Assembly (NCBI GenBank): GCA_037954665.1
Contig: JBBMOL010000037.1
Coordinates: 4,016,501 to 4,080,500 of the forward strand
Length of the DNA stretch: 64,000 nucleotides
Reading direction: 5' to 3'
Source: Laguncularia racemosa
Lineage: Eukaryota > Streptophyta > Magnoliopsida > Myrtales > Combretaceae
The position numbers and the translations under genes are program-made. The notes beneath the pieces were generated by a model that had not been told where the DNA came from, searched no databases, and was given only the letters and a program-made list of their open reading frames with translations. Positions 24,730 to 37,100 of the stretch are shown one piece after another (the first letter of the stretch is position 1; the number at the start of each line of letters is the position of its first letter).

Positions 24730-27700
24730 ATATTTAGAATATCTCTAATGCCTACATTATTAGTCTTAATTAATCTATGGGTAAATTCATAATATGACTC
24801 CATAATCAATCAATTAATTTATTTTCTATTATTATTGCTATTTATTTTATTATTTTCACACTAATTTCTTTGATTTTTATTTTCTTCTAATTTTATTTTA
24901 TTTTTTTATTTGCGTCATTTTAAAAGTTCTATAAATTTTTCATATTAAGAATTTATAATTCACATATAAATTTCTTTATATATATATAAACTTAAAATTC
25001 ATAAGAAAAAAGATAAAATTTATAAGTTTCATAGAATATCCTGTATTCTATAGATTTTATAGGAAATAGGATACATGGTAATTTTATGGTGTTATAAGGT
25101 AGGTTCAATTTAAAAAATTGAAAATATATACCTTATAGGATAAGTTACAGATATAATCTTATGTTCTACGCATTTTGTACTCACTTATCCTAATGTTATG
25201 AACAACTTAGAAATCATGGCATATCGCTTTCTTACATGGGGATAGGTATTCTGCCCATTAGAAACTTATTTATTTATTTATTTTTAAGTTGTATTTATTC
25301 TTCCTTAGCCATCTGAATTACTTTAATATTTGATTGATTATTATATAGCTATGGAAAAGCAATATTTGGTTAGACTGTGAAGATGCTGTGAAATTATAAG
25401 TGTGTGACTCCCACCTAGTTTCAACTCTCGTGAGTCGCTTATATTTATTTTGCCTTTTCATTTTCATTTTTGTTTATTATAAGTAACATATTAAATTCCT
25501 ATGGTTATAAAATAATGGTTAATTAAATGAACATCTTCAAAGGTGCTATTTATTTATTAATAGTTGCACCATAAATTACAACTAGATGCCGCACCTATAT
25601 TACATATGCAAAAAGAAAGAAGAAGAAAAATAAATACCTAAAAAATTAACATATTTAATTAAAAAAAAAAGAGAGAAATCATAAAAAGAAAAGAAAAGAA
25701 AAAATCGCACAAAAACAAACCATTTGGGAAAATCATAAAAAAAAATTAGTGAAAATATATAATAGAATATAGATAGTGAATGATTGTCTAGAATAGAGTG
25801 TGGGTTAATTAAGACAGTGGATGATTCTAATTTAGCAAGCACTTGACCAAAATATCTTCTTTTAAATGTTACATGTGTATGTTGAAGGGTTTTTTTATTA
25901 AATCAAAACTAAGGAAATAAAAAGGAACTAAAGGCATCAAATTAGCTTAGTCGCTTTAATAATATAGATTAAATATTCAAAGCTAGAAACGTTTCGGTTC
26001 TATCTTACAAAATATTAGTAAATAATGAAAACATATTACTTGATATACAAGTCAGGATTAAAGTGGCAGAGAAAAAACAAAAAAAAAAAAGCATCAATAA
26101 CATCAAAGGTGGAAGACACAACTTCGTGGTTGACTTTAACCTTACAGTGTCTGACTTGCTCTAAATTATTATGAACTAGTTGTATAAAGAGCTCAATCTA
26201 ACGTGACTTTAACCTTTTCGGCGCATGCATTCAATGTTCATTTCCGACTACTTATTTTAATCTTTGAATGCATAATTCAAACTCAGAACAGTACCTATTT
26301 ACACCATAGGCGTAGATCCCACCTAACATTACTTGTCTCCTCGAGTCTTGCGTTTCCTCGTGAAAAGGAGAGCATACTCATATGGAATTCGTTCCTTGGA
26401 CAGGATCCGGTGGCTCTAGGGCAAAAACATTTTCCGTTGGTTCATATCAACAAATTAACAGAGATATATGAACTTTCATTTTTAGGGAACAAGAAAAAAA
26501 TAAATATTTTTCTTATTATACAGAACGTTTGATTCGATTAAAGATATTTTTCACTATTTAAATTCGTTCTAAAATTGTCCAAATATTGAGTATGTGTTCC
26601 AAATACCAACATTTCCACCGGTTCAAATTTGAACCGCTGAACTTGCCATTTCGCATCAAAGCAGAGAGCCAAAATCATCCCTCCAAAACCCGACATTGCA
26701 AATGGTATTTATTGGCCTTTTTGTCTCATATTTTGAATCCCATTGATTAGTACTAAATTGGAGATAAACTGAGTGTGGAATGAGGGTAGAGGGGTGATAC
26801 CTACCTACACATTATATGAGTTAAAGGTGGTAAAATTTGAAGTCAAATTGAAATTCAATTTTACACAAAAGGAGTGTAGGCCAGTTGATAAGGGCTTAGG
26901 TCTTAAGGTTTTAGGTATAAAGAGGAAAACTTTCTATTTCAAAACAGTGAATTTATTGTTCCGCTCCCATAGCATGGTTCTCCGTGTAAATGGATATGTT
27001 ATCAATTGCTCTGCTCTGTTCTTTTCTTTACTAAATGCGTCGAATGTTTCCACTTTCGTGGACAATAGTACCAACGATGTCTGCAAGAGTGCAAAGGTTG
27101 ATTAGAGCCAGAGGAAAAAGCTTGAAGAAGCGGATGATCTAATAATGTCAAAATTATTATATAAGCATTTTCAATGTTACATCCAAAATTTAAAATTACT
27201 AAATACTATTCAATTGAATTTTGTTTGTTGAATCTCACACGTATATACTCAACCATAATTTTTTTTGTCAAATACAAACTCAATGTTATACTCAACCGAT
27301 TTTTTACATATCAAATAATATCATATTTAAAAAGACATCCTAACAAATGCTCACATGCCGAAGACTGCGGATGAGAATTCCGGATGAAGATTAGATAGAT
27401 GAAGTTCAAATTAACATCATATTTGGCATATTCAAAGTTTCGGTACCAAATTGAAAAAAAGATTATGCGGTGATTTTAGACATTATAAAGAATAAGAATT
27501 GAGTAACAACATTGACAAACGGAAGTTTTAACTGATTGTGATATTTAACGACTTCTGACTTTTTAAGGATAAAATTGAAATCTCACTTCCATCTAACCGT
27601 CCAAAATTTCCTGGAGCTAAATAGACCACACTTTCTCTACGTTGTTGCTAGGACATCCAAAGTTCCCATTAAATTTCTTGATTTATTCAAATGAAAGCTA

Positions 27701-28110
27701 AAATTTGATGGTATGCTGCCTCTCAACAATCTAAACTGCAATCAATAAGAATTCCCTTAGTCAATTCAAGAGCCATAAGATGTTTTACATATGGAGTCCA
27801 GCTTCTTTAGGCACATTCTGGGGGGAGAACAAGGTTAGTTTTAAAAAGAAAATACTGCAGAATTTGCACAACCCCAAGAAAAACCAATTAATGTCTCGAC
27901 ATTGAAAACGATAAGATTATAACCTAAGGGGGCACAGGCCTGTATCTCCAAAATTGCCACCATAGTTGGTTAACACGTAAGGATCTTAAAGTGACCAAGG
28001 GACACAAACTTAATAAGTATTATCTGCATACATAACTATCAATACACAAGACAGCAACTTTAGAAGTCTTGAATTTTCTACCCAACAGAGGTCTATCAGC
28101 AAATTTCAAC
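24730..28110. other. Intergenic, no gene recognised (includes BAP31-like 3' flank)
   Basis: AT-rich. Open stretches at 26203-26532 and 26773-27105 translate to low-complexity or hydrophobic sequence without a known domain, and no splice partners were found. The last few hundred bases before 28133 would carry the 3' UTR of the minus-strand BAP31-like gene; no clear AATAAA is seen in them. Confidence 0.4.
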
Positions 28111-28132
28111 TGCAGTATGTCAAGGAAATCAT

Positions 28133-31100
28133 CTACTGTTCCTTGCACTTCTTTTCTATTGCCTCCAAATGTTCAATTTCTTTGTAATATTTGCAGATAC
28201 GATACATACACCTGCAGCCGAAGTCATCACATCAATAACACAGTGAATGTCTGCAAACATAAAGCCCTGATGGAGTAAATAATAAGAGAGTTTCAAGGTT
28301 TGGGCCCACTACCAATACAGAAGGCATGCTGAAACACACAGAATCACATTCCTTTGAGCTTTGTAGATCTGTAATATATTACACAGAGCAGAGTTAGTGA
28401 CAGATTTACCAATAAAACGTACAAGAGTACAAGAATGTAAACATATATTTTGAACACTCACGGGACTTTCCCACCATGAACTGATTTTGAACAGTGAAAG
28501 ATAGTAAATACACCTTATCCAGTATTAGTTTCAAGAAAGACAATCCAAGATTCCCATCATCAACAGAAACAACAATTTCAATTACTAGCAATGAAATCCA
28601 TTCTAGTTTCTACCATTCGATCACACCTGCTAGGATCCCTCAAAGGATTGCCAAAGGAAGAAAACACAAAGAAGTCTCATTTATATAGAGACTAAAGTTG
28701 TTGAAGCAGCCTGCTTCCCATCAATTTGATCGCTACACAGTGGAGGTCTTTCTTCCTCTGTCTAATTAAATATTTTAAAGGATAGTTGCATTGTGATCCC
28801 ATGACTATTGACCATATGGGGGTTCCCCAAACTCCCATGACATGAATTTGTCTCCCCACAAGTCCTATAAATTGACAGTTGCTTGAGGATTTACTCTCCA
28901 AATAAAGTGTTATAGTAATGAAAACCTCAAAAGCTCCCAATTTTTAATAACTTTGGGGAGGTAAAACCAGTGAAACCACACTTCTGAGACTAGATGGTGT
29001 ATCCAGACATTACAGATATGAAAAGCACAACCAACTGTAGTACACAGTCTGGTAAGCCTAAGCGTCTTAGATGGATAGAATCTAGTCGAATAATATATTA
29101 CCTGAGCTTCAGCATGACTCCAAAACTCAAACTTGAGCTTGCCTTAATATGCTACACATTGATTTTGACATTGGCTCCATTAAAAATAATCACTTCTTCG
29201 GAGCTCGTACCTCTAGATGATTTTAAGTCTAGCTTGATTTACCTGATTCAAGGTAAAACATATGCTTGATGAAGCTCACAAGCTCCACCAAATTAAGTAT
29301 TTTGAAGCTTCACCTAAAGCTCAGCTCAACTACAGCCAAATTGAAATTCAAACAAGCTTCTACCAAGTTTGAGTGGCTTGCAAATTAGCTTTGGCTCGGT
29401 TACAACACAAGGTGAGACAACATAAGGATATGTTAGAGTGAACATTCTAGGCACGTCATCATTAAAGGAAATTCTTCCTTGAAGTACATTGCATTGGAAG
29501 AGCTTTGTTGCTGTAATTTACCATTGCAAACTTCCTTTAGGCCATCTGGTAATTTAGATTATTAAAGGGTTGCAGTAACAAATTCTTGATACACCAACTT
29601 CAATAGCTTACAAACCTGGTAATATAACTGTATTTTATTGTGATTCATTCAAACAAGAGGATCAACCTGCTTCGTAATCCATCAGAAAATACGTCATTAC
29701 TTCACAAAAGCAATAAGAGTCTAACAACTGTGGAGAGTCATCTTCCATTTGCTGACCACAATGGCCATATTTGAATGTCCATAAAAGGGTCTAGATAAGA
29801 TAATTTTATCCTGCAAAGCTTTTAACACACATCTCTAAATATAAGATATTCAATATAGGGTGGATCGTCACACTCTTTTATATATTAGTGCAGTGTAGAG
29901 TCTATTGTTACAGTATTTTAATGCGACCCAACAAGATGTAGCCATGTGGCAAGTTAGTTGATAGCACAGGGGCAAGAAGAGTCTATTGGCTAATTAGTAA
30001 CCCTTACAGATATTTCTTCTTCTTCTTCTTCTTCTTCTTAAATAATTCCTGTACTCACTAGAGCGTGTAAGGAGCTTTAGCTTGGGTGCATAGCTCATCC
30101 ACCATATGCTAGCCATATAATACAAAATAAGGGTTTGTCTCCATCTAATTTCAATTACTAGCAATGAAATCCATTCTAGTTTCTACCATTTGATCCCACC
30201 TGCTAGGATCCCTCATTGGAAAAGATGAAAATGAAATGACAAAGATGGAAAATCTAAAGTCAGTGATGTGACTAATGGAGGACGTGAAAATGATTAAGCA
30301 TGAGAGTAAGTTGATTTGGGCCCATATCAAAGAGCAATCAAACTCAATCAATGATATGAAGATCATGATGAAGAAGCTTCTCTAATCACAAGATGACATA
30401 AAGCAGCTGAAAACAAACTCTAATGTTGAGATGCAAATGCATGACCAATCAAAATCCAAGTGGACAAACTCAACCATCACTGGCATCAACGGTGATAGAA
30501 TAGAACTCTACCAAGGTGAAGGAGAATCAAATGGACCCTAAGGTACAACTAGTGATGATTGAGTCAAAGAGAACCCTCAAGTGTTTGATTCAAACAAAAT
30601 TGCCCTTCAACAAGAGGAGATCTTTATTGAGTCAATGGAGATGTATCTATGGTGAAAAAAGTGGATTCATCCGCGTTTGATGGAATCGACCCACTTAGTT
30701 GGATCGCTCACACAGAACAATACTTTGCAACCAATTGCAAAACTCCATAGATGAAAATCCAATTGGCCTTTATTTGAATGGAAGGCAAGGCTATACATCA
30801 CTTTAGTGCTTTAAGGAAGAAGCCAATTGCACACTTAAAGTGGAAAATGTTAACATAAGAATTATTGAAGAGATATTATGGTTCAAACAAGTTGAATTCA
30901 TGTGGACACATATTGACGACTCACCAGTCAAGTGTTGATGAATGCACAAGAATTTGAATCTTTGTTGGTCTAGACACCAATCAAGCCTGTGGAGCAGAGA
31001 CTGGATATTAGGAATGGCTTGATGGAGGATTTTCAAAGGCATGCTTACACGCATGCTCTGGTGATAGTTATGGAGTGATGGAGTTAGTTTTAACCAACAA

Positions 31101-34100
31101 GGATGAGTTGGGTGCTCATGGAACCAATTACAAGTCTAGAAGCTCGGTTTAACTTTGTCATGATTGCACTTTTGACGGATTAGGGGTACTGTCTGGTGGT
31201 ATTCACTAGGAGAATGGCGAGACGCACAGGAACTTAGTCCTCATAGTGCAACCAAGAGTTTAGGTGTAGGTTCCAGTGGTTCACTAGGAGCTGGGCAGTG
31301 CAAAACAAAGTGATTGGTAATAGTTATATTACTTATGAGGAGATTGAAGCCAAAAACAGGGGAAAAAACAAAAAGAAAGATAAGTAGGGTTGGGCATCCT
31401 TAGTGATCAAGCTTCCACCACTCCATTAATATCTCAACAAATCACCCATCTTGGAACATGAAGATATTGAAGATGTAAAAGTAGAGTAGAAGCAATGAAC
31501 AGCTAACTGCTAAGCAGTTGTGGTATAGAAGGTTACAATATCACCAAAGCAAGATTATCACCCAAAAAACAGAAGAAGAAGAAGATGTCACTAAGAGACG
31601 AGGTGAATCTTTAGGGGGTGCCATTGTTATGTACCTAGGATAATACAGATTCAGCCATTAGTGTGACGTAGAGTCTAGTAATATAGTAGTTTAGTAAATT
31701 CAATGAGATGCAAGCATGTAGCTAGCTAGTAGCATAGGAATATAGAAGAGTCTATGAGCTAGTCAAAAACCATTTTGGACATTTCTTTGTTTTGTTTTTT
31801 CAACTCAGTTGAGTCAGGAGCTTCAAGCTTGACAGTGAAGTACATTTGCTTTGTGTTAGCCCAAATCCTACCAAATTATTATTTGTATCCAGCTAATTCC
31901 AAATACCAGCAATATTCTCTTTTAGTATCTATAAAAGTTCTATCTCAACAATAAGGATAAAGCTTACACATATTTTGCATATTATATTCTAAACTATCAT
32001 GGTTTAACTATTGATCCTATCATATAAGGATTTTATATACGGACATTCATATGCAGCAACACAATCAAACAAGTAGACGGGGTATAGAGCTAAACTAATA
32101 AAATGTTGGCATTAAGTCTCTTCCCAATGTGAGATATAATATCTAGTGTAAACCTTTTTTCACATACAGCAAAATCTAAGTTTAAATTCATACTATTACT
32201 TCTTTGATGCAATATGCAAATTACAGAAAACCATGGCATAAGCTCTTCAAATGAAATACTGTCTTCTTCTGCTAGATGCATTTTGCATGATGGTAGATCC
32301 ATATTTTATGACAAGTGATCATATATTAAAAAAAGAAGAAGAAGAAGAAGAAATTGAAGGTACATCGTATGTGCAAAATTTAGCAAAGTTTTTCCATTTC
32401 AAGAATAATCTTGCAGGGGCAAGGGAAAATTTTGTACAAATGAACTTCAACAAAAGTGGATATCAAACATGAGATTGTCATCATTGATCATTCTAATGAC
32501 TCCATAATGATTTTACCATGACATGACTAGTGATCAAAGTGCAAAACTTTTGGTACCAAAGAAATCCATCTAACCTATGAATTGAAGAAGATTTCCCTGC
32601 AAAGTTAAGCATTGATATTCTCCATAACACACACCATCAGTTCCTACTAGGTAAATTATTGCGAGAACCTGTTCAAATTGACTTACAACAATTGTACATC
32701 ATATAAACCAGTTGGTCTGCTTGGTATATGCTCTCTCTTTTATGAGGGTAAAAAATTTATGCTTTCTTTAATTCCTTATTCAGGTCTAACTGGCTTTTTT
32801 GGTACTACAAGACACATCCATTTTCCACACTAAGAACTTTCCTCTTTATGAGTTTTAAGAAGTGAACTTTGATCCACCCAGCCTTAGGATTTTCCACAGC
32901 AATAAAGTTTGTAGTGTTGTCAAAGTACAAAGAAAGATGCAATGAATTTCATATTGCATTCTGAATTCCTAGGAAAATGAAGAGGGGAGGAGAAATAAAC
33001 CATCTGACAGTCTAATCCCTTTTCTTTTTGAGAGGTGTGTGTGGGGGATGGTAAGTAAATAACTATCCAATCCATAGTTAGCAAGAGAAAAGCTTAATAG
33101 TTGGCTGCAACCTCAAATAATGAATTGAAAAATTAGATAAGTGTGCATGTATAACTAAATATGAAAAATAACTGACTTCTGCAAAGCATATTACTAGGAG
33201 AGGCTAAGCCAGCAATGATCGTTTATAACTAAGTCATCAAAAATAAATAAATAAATAAAAATACAGATTTTATATTTGACTATTACTTCTAACTTTACAC
33301 AATGTTGAAGAGAGAATTAGGAAGGTTTTCCTTCGATCGAGAAAACCATGCTCTCAACAACAGGTGCAGTGAAAAGCAGTCTCTGCACTCTTATTACTAC
33401 TTAGTACACTGTATCATTGAAATAAAAATTAAACCAGAATATTGTTTAAACTTAATTTCAAGCTGATGAAAACCCATGTCAATATCTAATGGAAGAAACT
33501 AGCACAAAAAAATGGCAATATACTCAATTAAGAAGTCTGAAGCCAAAGTAACAGCTGAACTAGAAAAATAGCCAATACATATATTTTTCCAGTTACAATC
33601 TTAATTTACAATTTAACAAAACCTATATCTTAATTAAATAAGTCACACAAACACTATTCCAGTTAAAGGCCGCATCTGTTTTTGCAAACAATTTTCTGCA
33701 ACGGGAGTTATTTTAATAACCAGGGACTTGATTTCAGGTGCTAATTTTTTTAGATAATTCATAATTTATTAATTTAAAATGGCATACATCCGTTAAAGAC
33801 GGTTAGGGATACAAATACAACACTAAGACCAAACTCATTGGTATTGGTACAATGAAAGCACTACCAAACTACATCCTGCAAACGTAAGATTTGATTTGAT
33901 TGGCTAAAAGAGAGATACTAGGAGGACTACTTCCAAGTCAAACTTTGTTGCGTGTTCTCCATATACAATAGACTGCAGCTGCAAGGCTTGCTCTCCATGT
34001 TTGATGGAGTTTGGTAGTTGATTGAGTTGTTGCTATTAGTACACGTTTGGCGCCATGCCAATCCCTACATGGAGGAGGACACTGGGTGAAATCGCACACT

Positions 34101-37100
34101 TGCTGCCACACTTGGGATGAGTAGTTGCAACTGAAGAAGAGGTGTGAGTGGTCTTCAGCTGCCTGTTGACATAGGTAGCATGTTGAGGATGTAGCTATTC
34201 CCCATGCAATCAGTTTGTCAAGAGTAGAAAGTTTCCCTAAACAGGCTAGGCATAATATGAAAGAATGTCTTGGAATGGTAGATTTGTTCCATATTATTTT
34301 GTACCAAGTCCTTCTAGTTTAAGGAAAAAGTATCCACTCTTGATGGTGTACTCCCTTGATGTTGTGTGGATCCATCGAATTTGGTCGGGGATTGAGTTAT
34401 TAGGTTGGATGTGAGCGGGGATGTGGATATCTGACCAAGGCAAATTATTTGGTAGCCACCATGTGTTATTATCCACGATGGAGCATAGCTTAGCCATCAT
34501 CGGGATACCTGAGCTTCCGATTTGCCTTGAACTGAATAGGTTGTCTAAAAGACCTATGGGTAGCCAAAAGTCTAACCATATAGAGATAGATAGGCCGTCT
34601 CCTGGTTGCCATTGGAAGCTACCACGTACTAGGGGTCTTAACTTTAGGAGCTTTTTCCAAGTCCAAGAGCATGTGGTTGGGGCTCGTGACGACCAAAAGC
34701 GTTTGCCTTTCAGTAATGTTGATTGCACCCATTCAGGCCATAGGCTTCGGGCTCCGCTTTTGCATAGGTGCCAAATATGTTTGATCTGCAAAGCCTTGTT
34801 CCATAGATGAAGGTTGGGAATCCCTAGGCCACCGCATTTGATTGGCTCGTAGACTTCCTCCCACCTAACTTTGGCTTTTGAAACTGTTTGTGGGTTTCCA
34901 CTCCATAGGAAGTTCCTCAAAAGTTGTTCTACCCTGGCCGTTATCTTAGGTAGTAGAAAGACGGAATTCCAGTAGACTTGCATTGAGAAGAGAATGGATT
35001 TAATTAGCTGTAGTCGACCTGCGTAAGATAGGAACTTTGATGCGAGCTAGGATTCTTTCTACCAAGGTGTCACAATCCTCCGTTTTGAGCTTAGTGGAAA
35101 GGAGTGGGACTCCTAAGTACCGCATTGGGAGACTGCCTTCCTGATATTAGGTGACCTATAGAATATGCTGTTTGATCTTGGTGGGGACATTGGAGAAGAA
35201 TATGGAGCTTTTAAAGCTGTTAGCCACAAGACCTGAGAGTGCTTGGAACTGCTGGAGAGCATCCCTGATCAAGGATATGAACTCAACATTACCCTTTGCA
35301 AAGATTAGGAGGTCATCTGCAAAGCAGAGATGGGTTAAGCGCTCGAGTTTGCACCTCCAGTGAGGGGAGAATGCAGGGTTGGAGATGAGTCTTCGAAGTA
35401 GGGTGTAGAGGATTTCCATGCCTGCAACAAATGAGTATGAAGAGATTGGATCACCCTACCTTAGGCCCCGCTTGCTTGGAAACTAGCCTACCAATTCCCC
35501 ATTGATGTTGATAGAGAATTTTGTTGTGATGATGCATTGCATTATGAGAGTACAGAAGTAGGGTGGAAATTACATAGTCCTTAGCACTTCGATTATGAAA
35601 TCCCATCTTATAAAATCATTAGCCTTCTGGAGGTTGACCTTAAGTGTGCAACGGGGTGCTCTTGTTTGTGTTTGATAATCGGCCATCAATTCCTAGGCGA
35701 CGAAAATGTTATCAATGATTTTATGCCTAGGGATGAAGGCAACTTGCTCTCTCCCAATCAAAGAAGGTAAGACCTTCTTAAGACGAGTAGCAAGTACTTT
35801 GGATGCCGCCTTGTAAAGCACATTGCAGCATGCAATAGGTCTAAACTCTCCTAGGTTGGTAGGGTTAGGGGTGGAAATTACATAGTCCTTAGCACTTCGA
35901 TTATGAAATCCCATCTTATAGAATCATTAGCCTTCTGGAGGTCGACCTTAAGTGTGCAACGGGGTGCTCTTTTTTGTGTTTGATAATTGGCCATCAATTC
36001 CTGGGCGACGAAAATGTTATCAATGATTTTATGCCTAGGGATGAAGGCAACTTGCTCTCTCCCAATCAAAGAAGGTAAGACCTTCTTAAGACGAGTAGCA
36101 AGTACTTTGGACGCCGCCTTGTAAAGCACATTGCAGCATGCAATGGGTCTAAACTCTCCTAGGTTGGTAGGGTTAGGGGTGGAAATTACATAGCCCTTAG
36201 CACTTCGATTATGAAATCCCATCTTATAGAATCATTAGCCTTCTGAGGTCGACCTTAAGTGTGCAACGGGGTGCTCTTTTTTGTGTTTGATAATTGGCCA
36301 TCAATTCCTGGGCGACGAAAATGTTATCAATGATTTTATGCCTAGGGATGAAGGCAACTTGCTCTCTCCCAATCAAAGAAGGTAAGACCTTCTTAAGACG
36401 AGTAGCAAGTACTTTGGACGCCGCCTTGTAAAGCACATTGCAGCATGCAATGGGTCTAAACTCTCCTAGGTTGGTAGGGTTAGGGGTCTTGGGAACCAAT
36501 GTGAGGATGGTAGAATTTATCTCATTAAGTAGGTGCCCTGAGTTAAGGAATTCCTTGATGGCAGAGGTGAGGTCTTGCCCTATTATCCCCCATGTTTCCT
36601 TAAAGAAAAGAAGCCCCATTTGATTTCCTCTTCTGAGTATGGTGCTTGCAATTCTTCTTTCTGCTGATCATTAAGCCTCACCGGGTTGCAAATCTCCTCC
36701 TTGTTAAGTAGAGGGTGTGTTTTGCTGCAGAGTTGTTGGAAATGAGTGACTGCTAGGTCCCTTACCTGCTCTTCGCCTACCGCTTCACTACCATCCTCTC
36801 GGCTAATACGGTAAAGGTTGCTTCTATTGTGATGGTTCCGTATGGCTTTGTGAAAGAAAGAAGTGTTCTTATCCCCAAGCTTTAGCCAATTTATTCTTGA
36901 CTTCTGCTTGAAGAAGCATTCTTCAGCGTTTCTCAGTAGATAGTACCCCTTAAATGCTGTTCTTTCAGCTTCCATTTGGGATGTATCGGCGGTCCCATGA
37001 ATATTGGATTGTAGTTGGTGAAGGGTGTGCTTGGCTTCCTTTACTCGATTGGACAATTGAGAGAATTTTGCTGTGGTTAAGATGGCTTAGTTTCTCCTTG

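Noticed and set aside
26203..26532. 109-codon frame
   Set aside because: Hydrophobic, low-complexity translation without a domain; probably chance.
26773..27105. 110-codon frame; also a tRNA-like phrase CCAGTTGATAAGGGCTTAGG inside it
   Set aside because: No protein domain; the tRNA-like text lacks a proper B box and cloverleaf, so neither a tRNA gene nor a SINE can be supported.
36160..36190. GGGTTAGGGG resembling telomere repeat
   Set aside because: It is coding sequence of the LINE (Asn-Pro-rich RT entry) repeated by the 308-bp triplication, not a telomere array.
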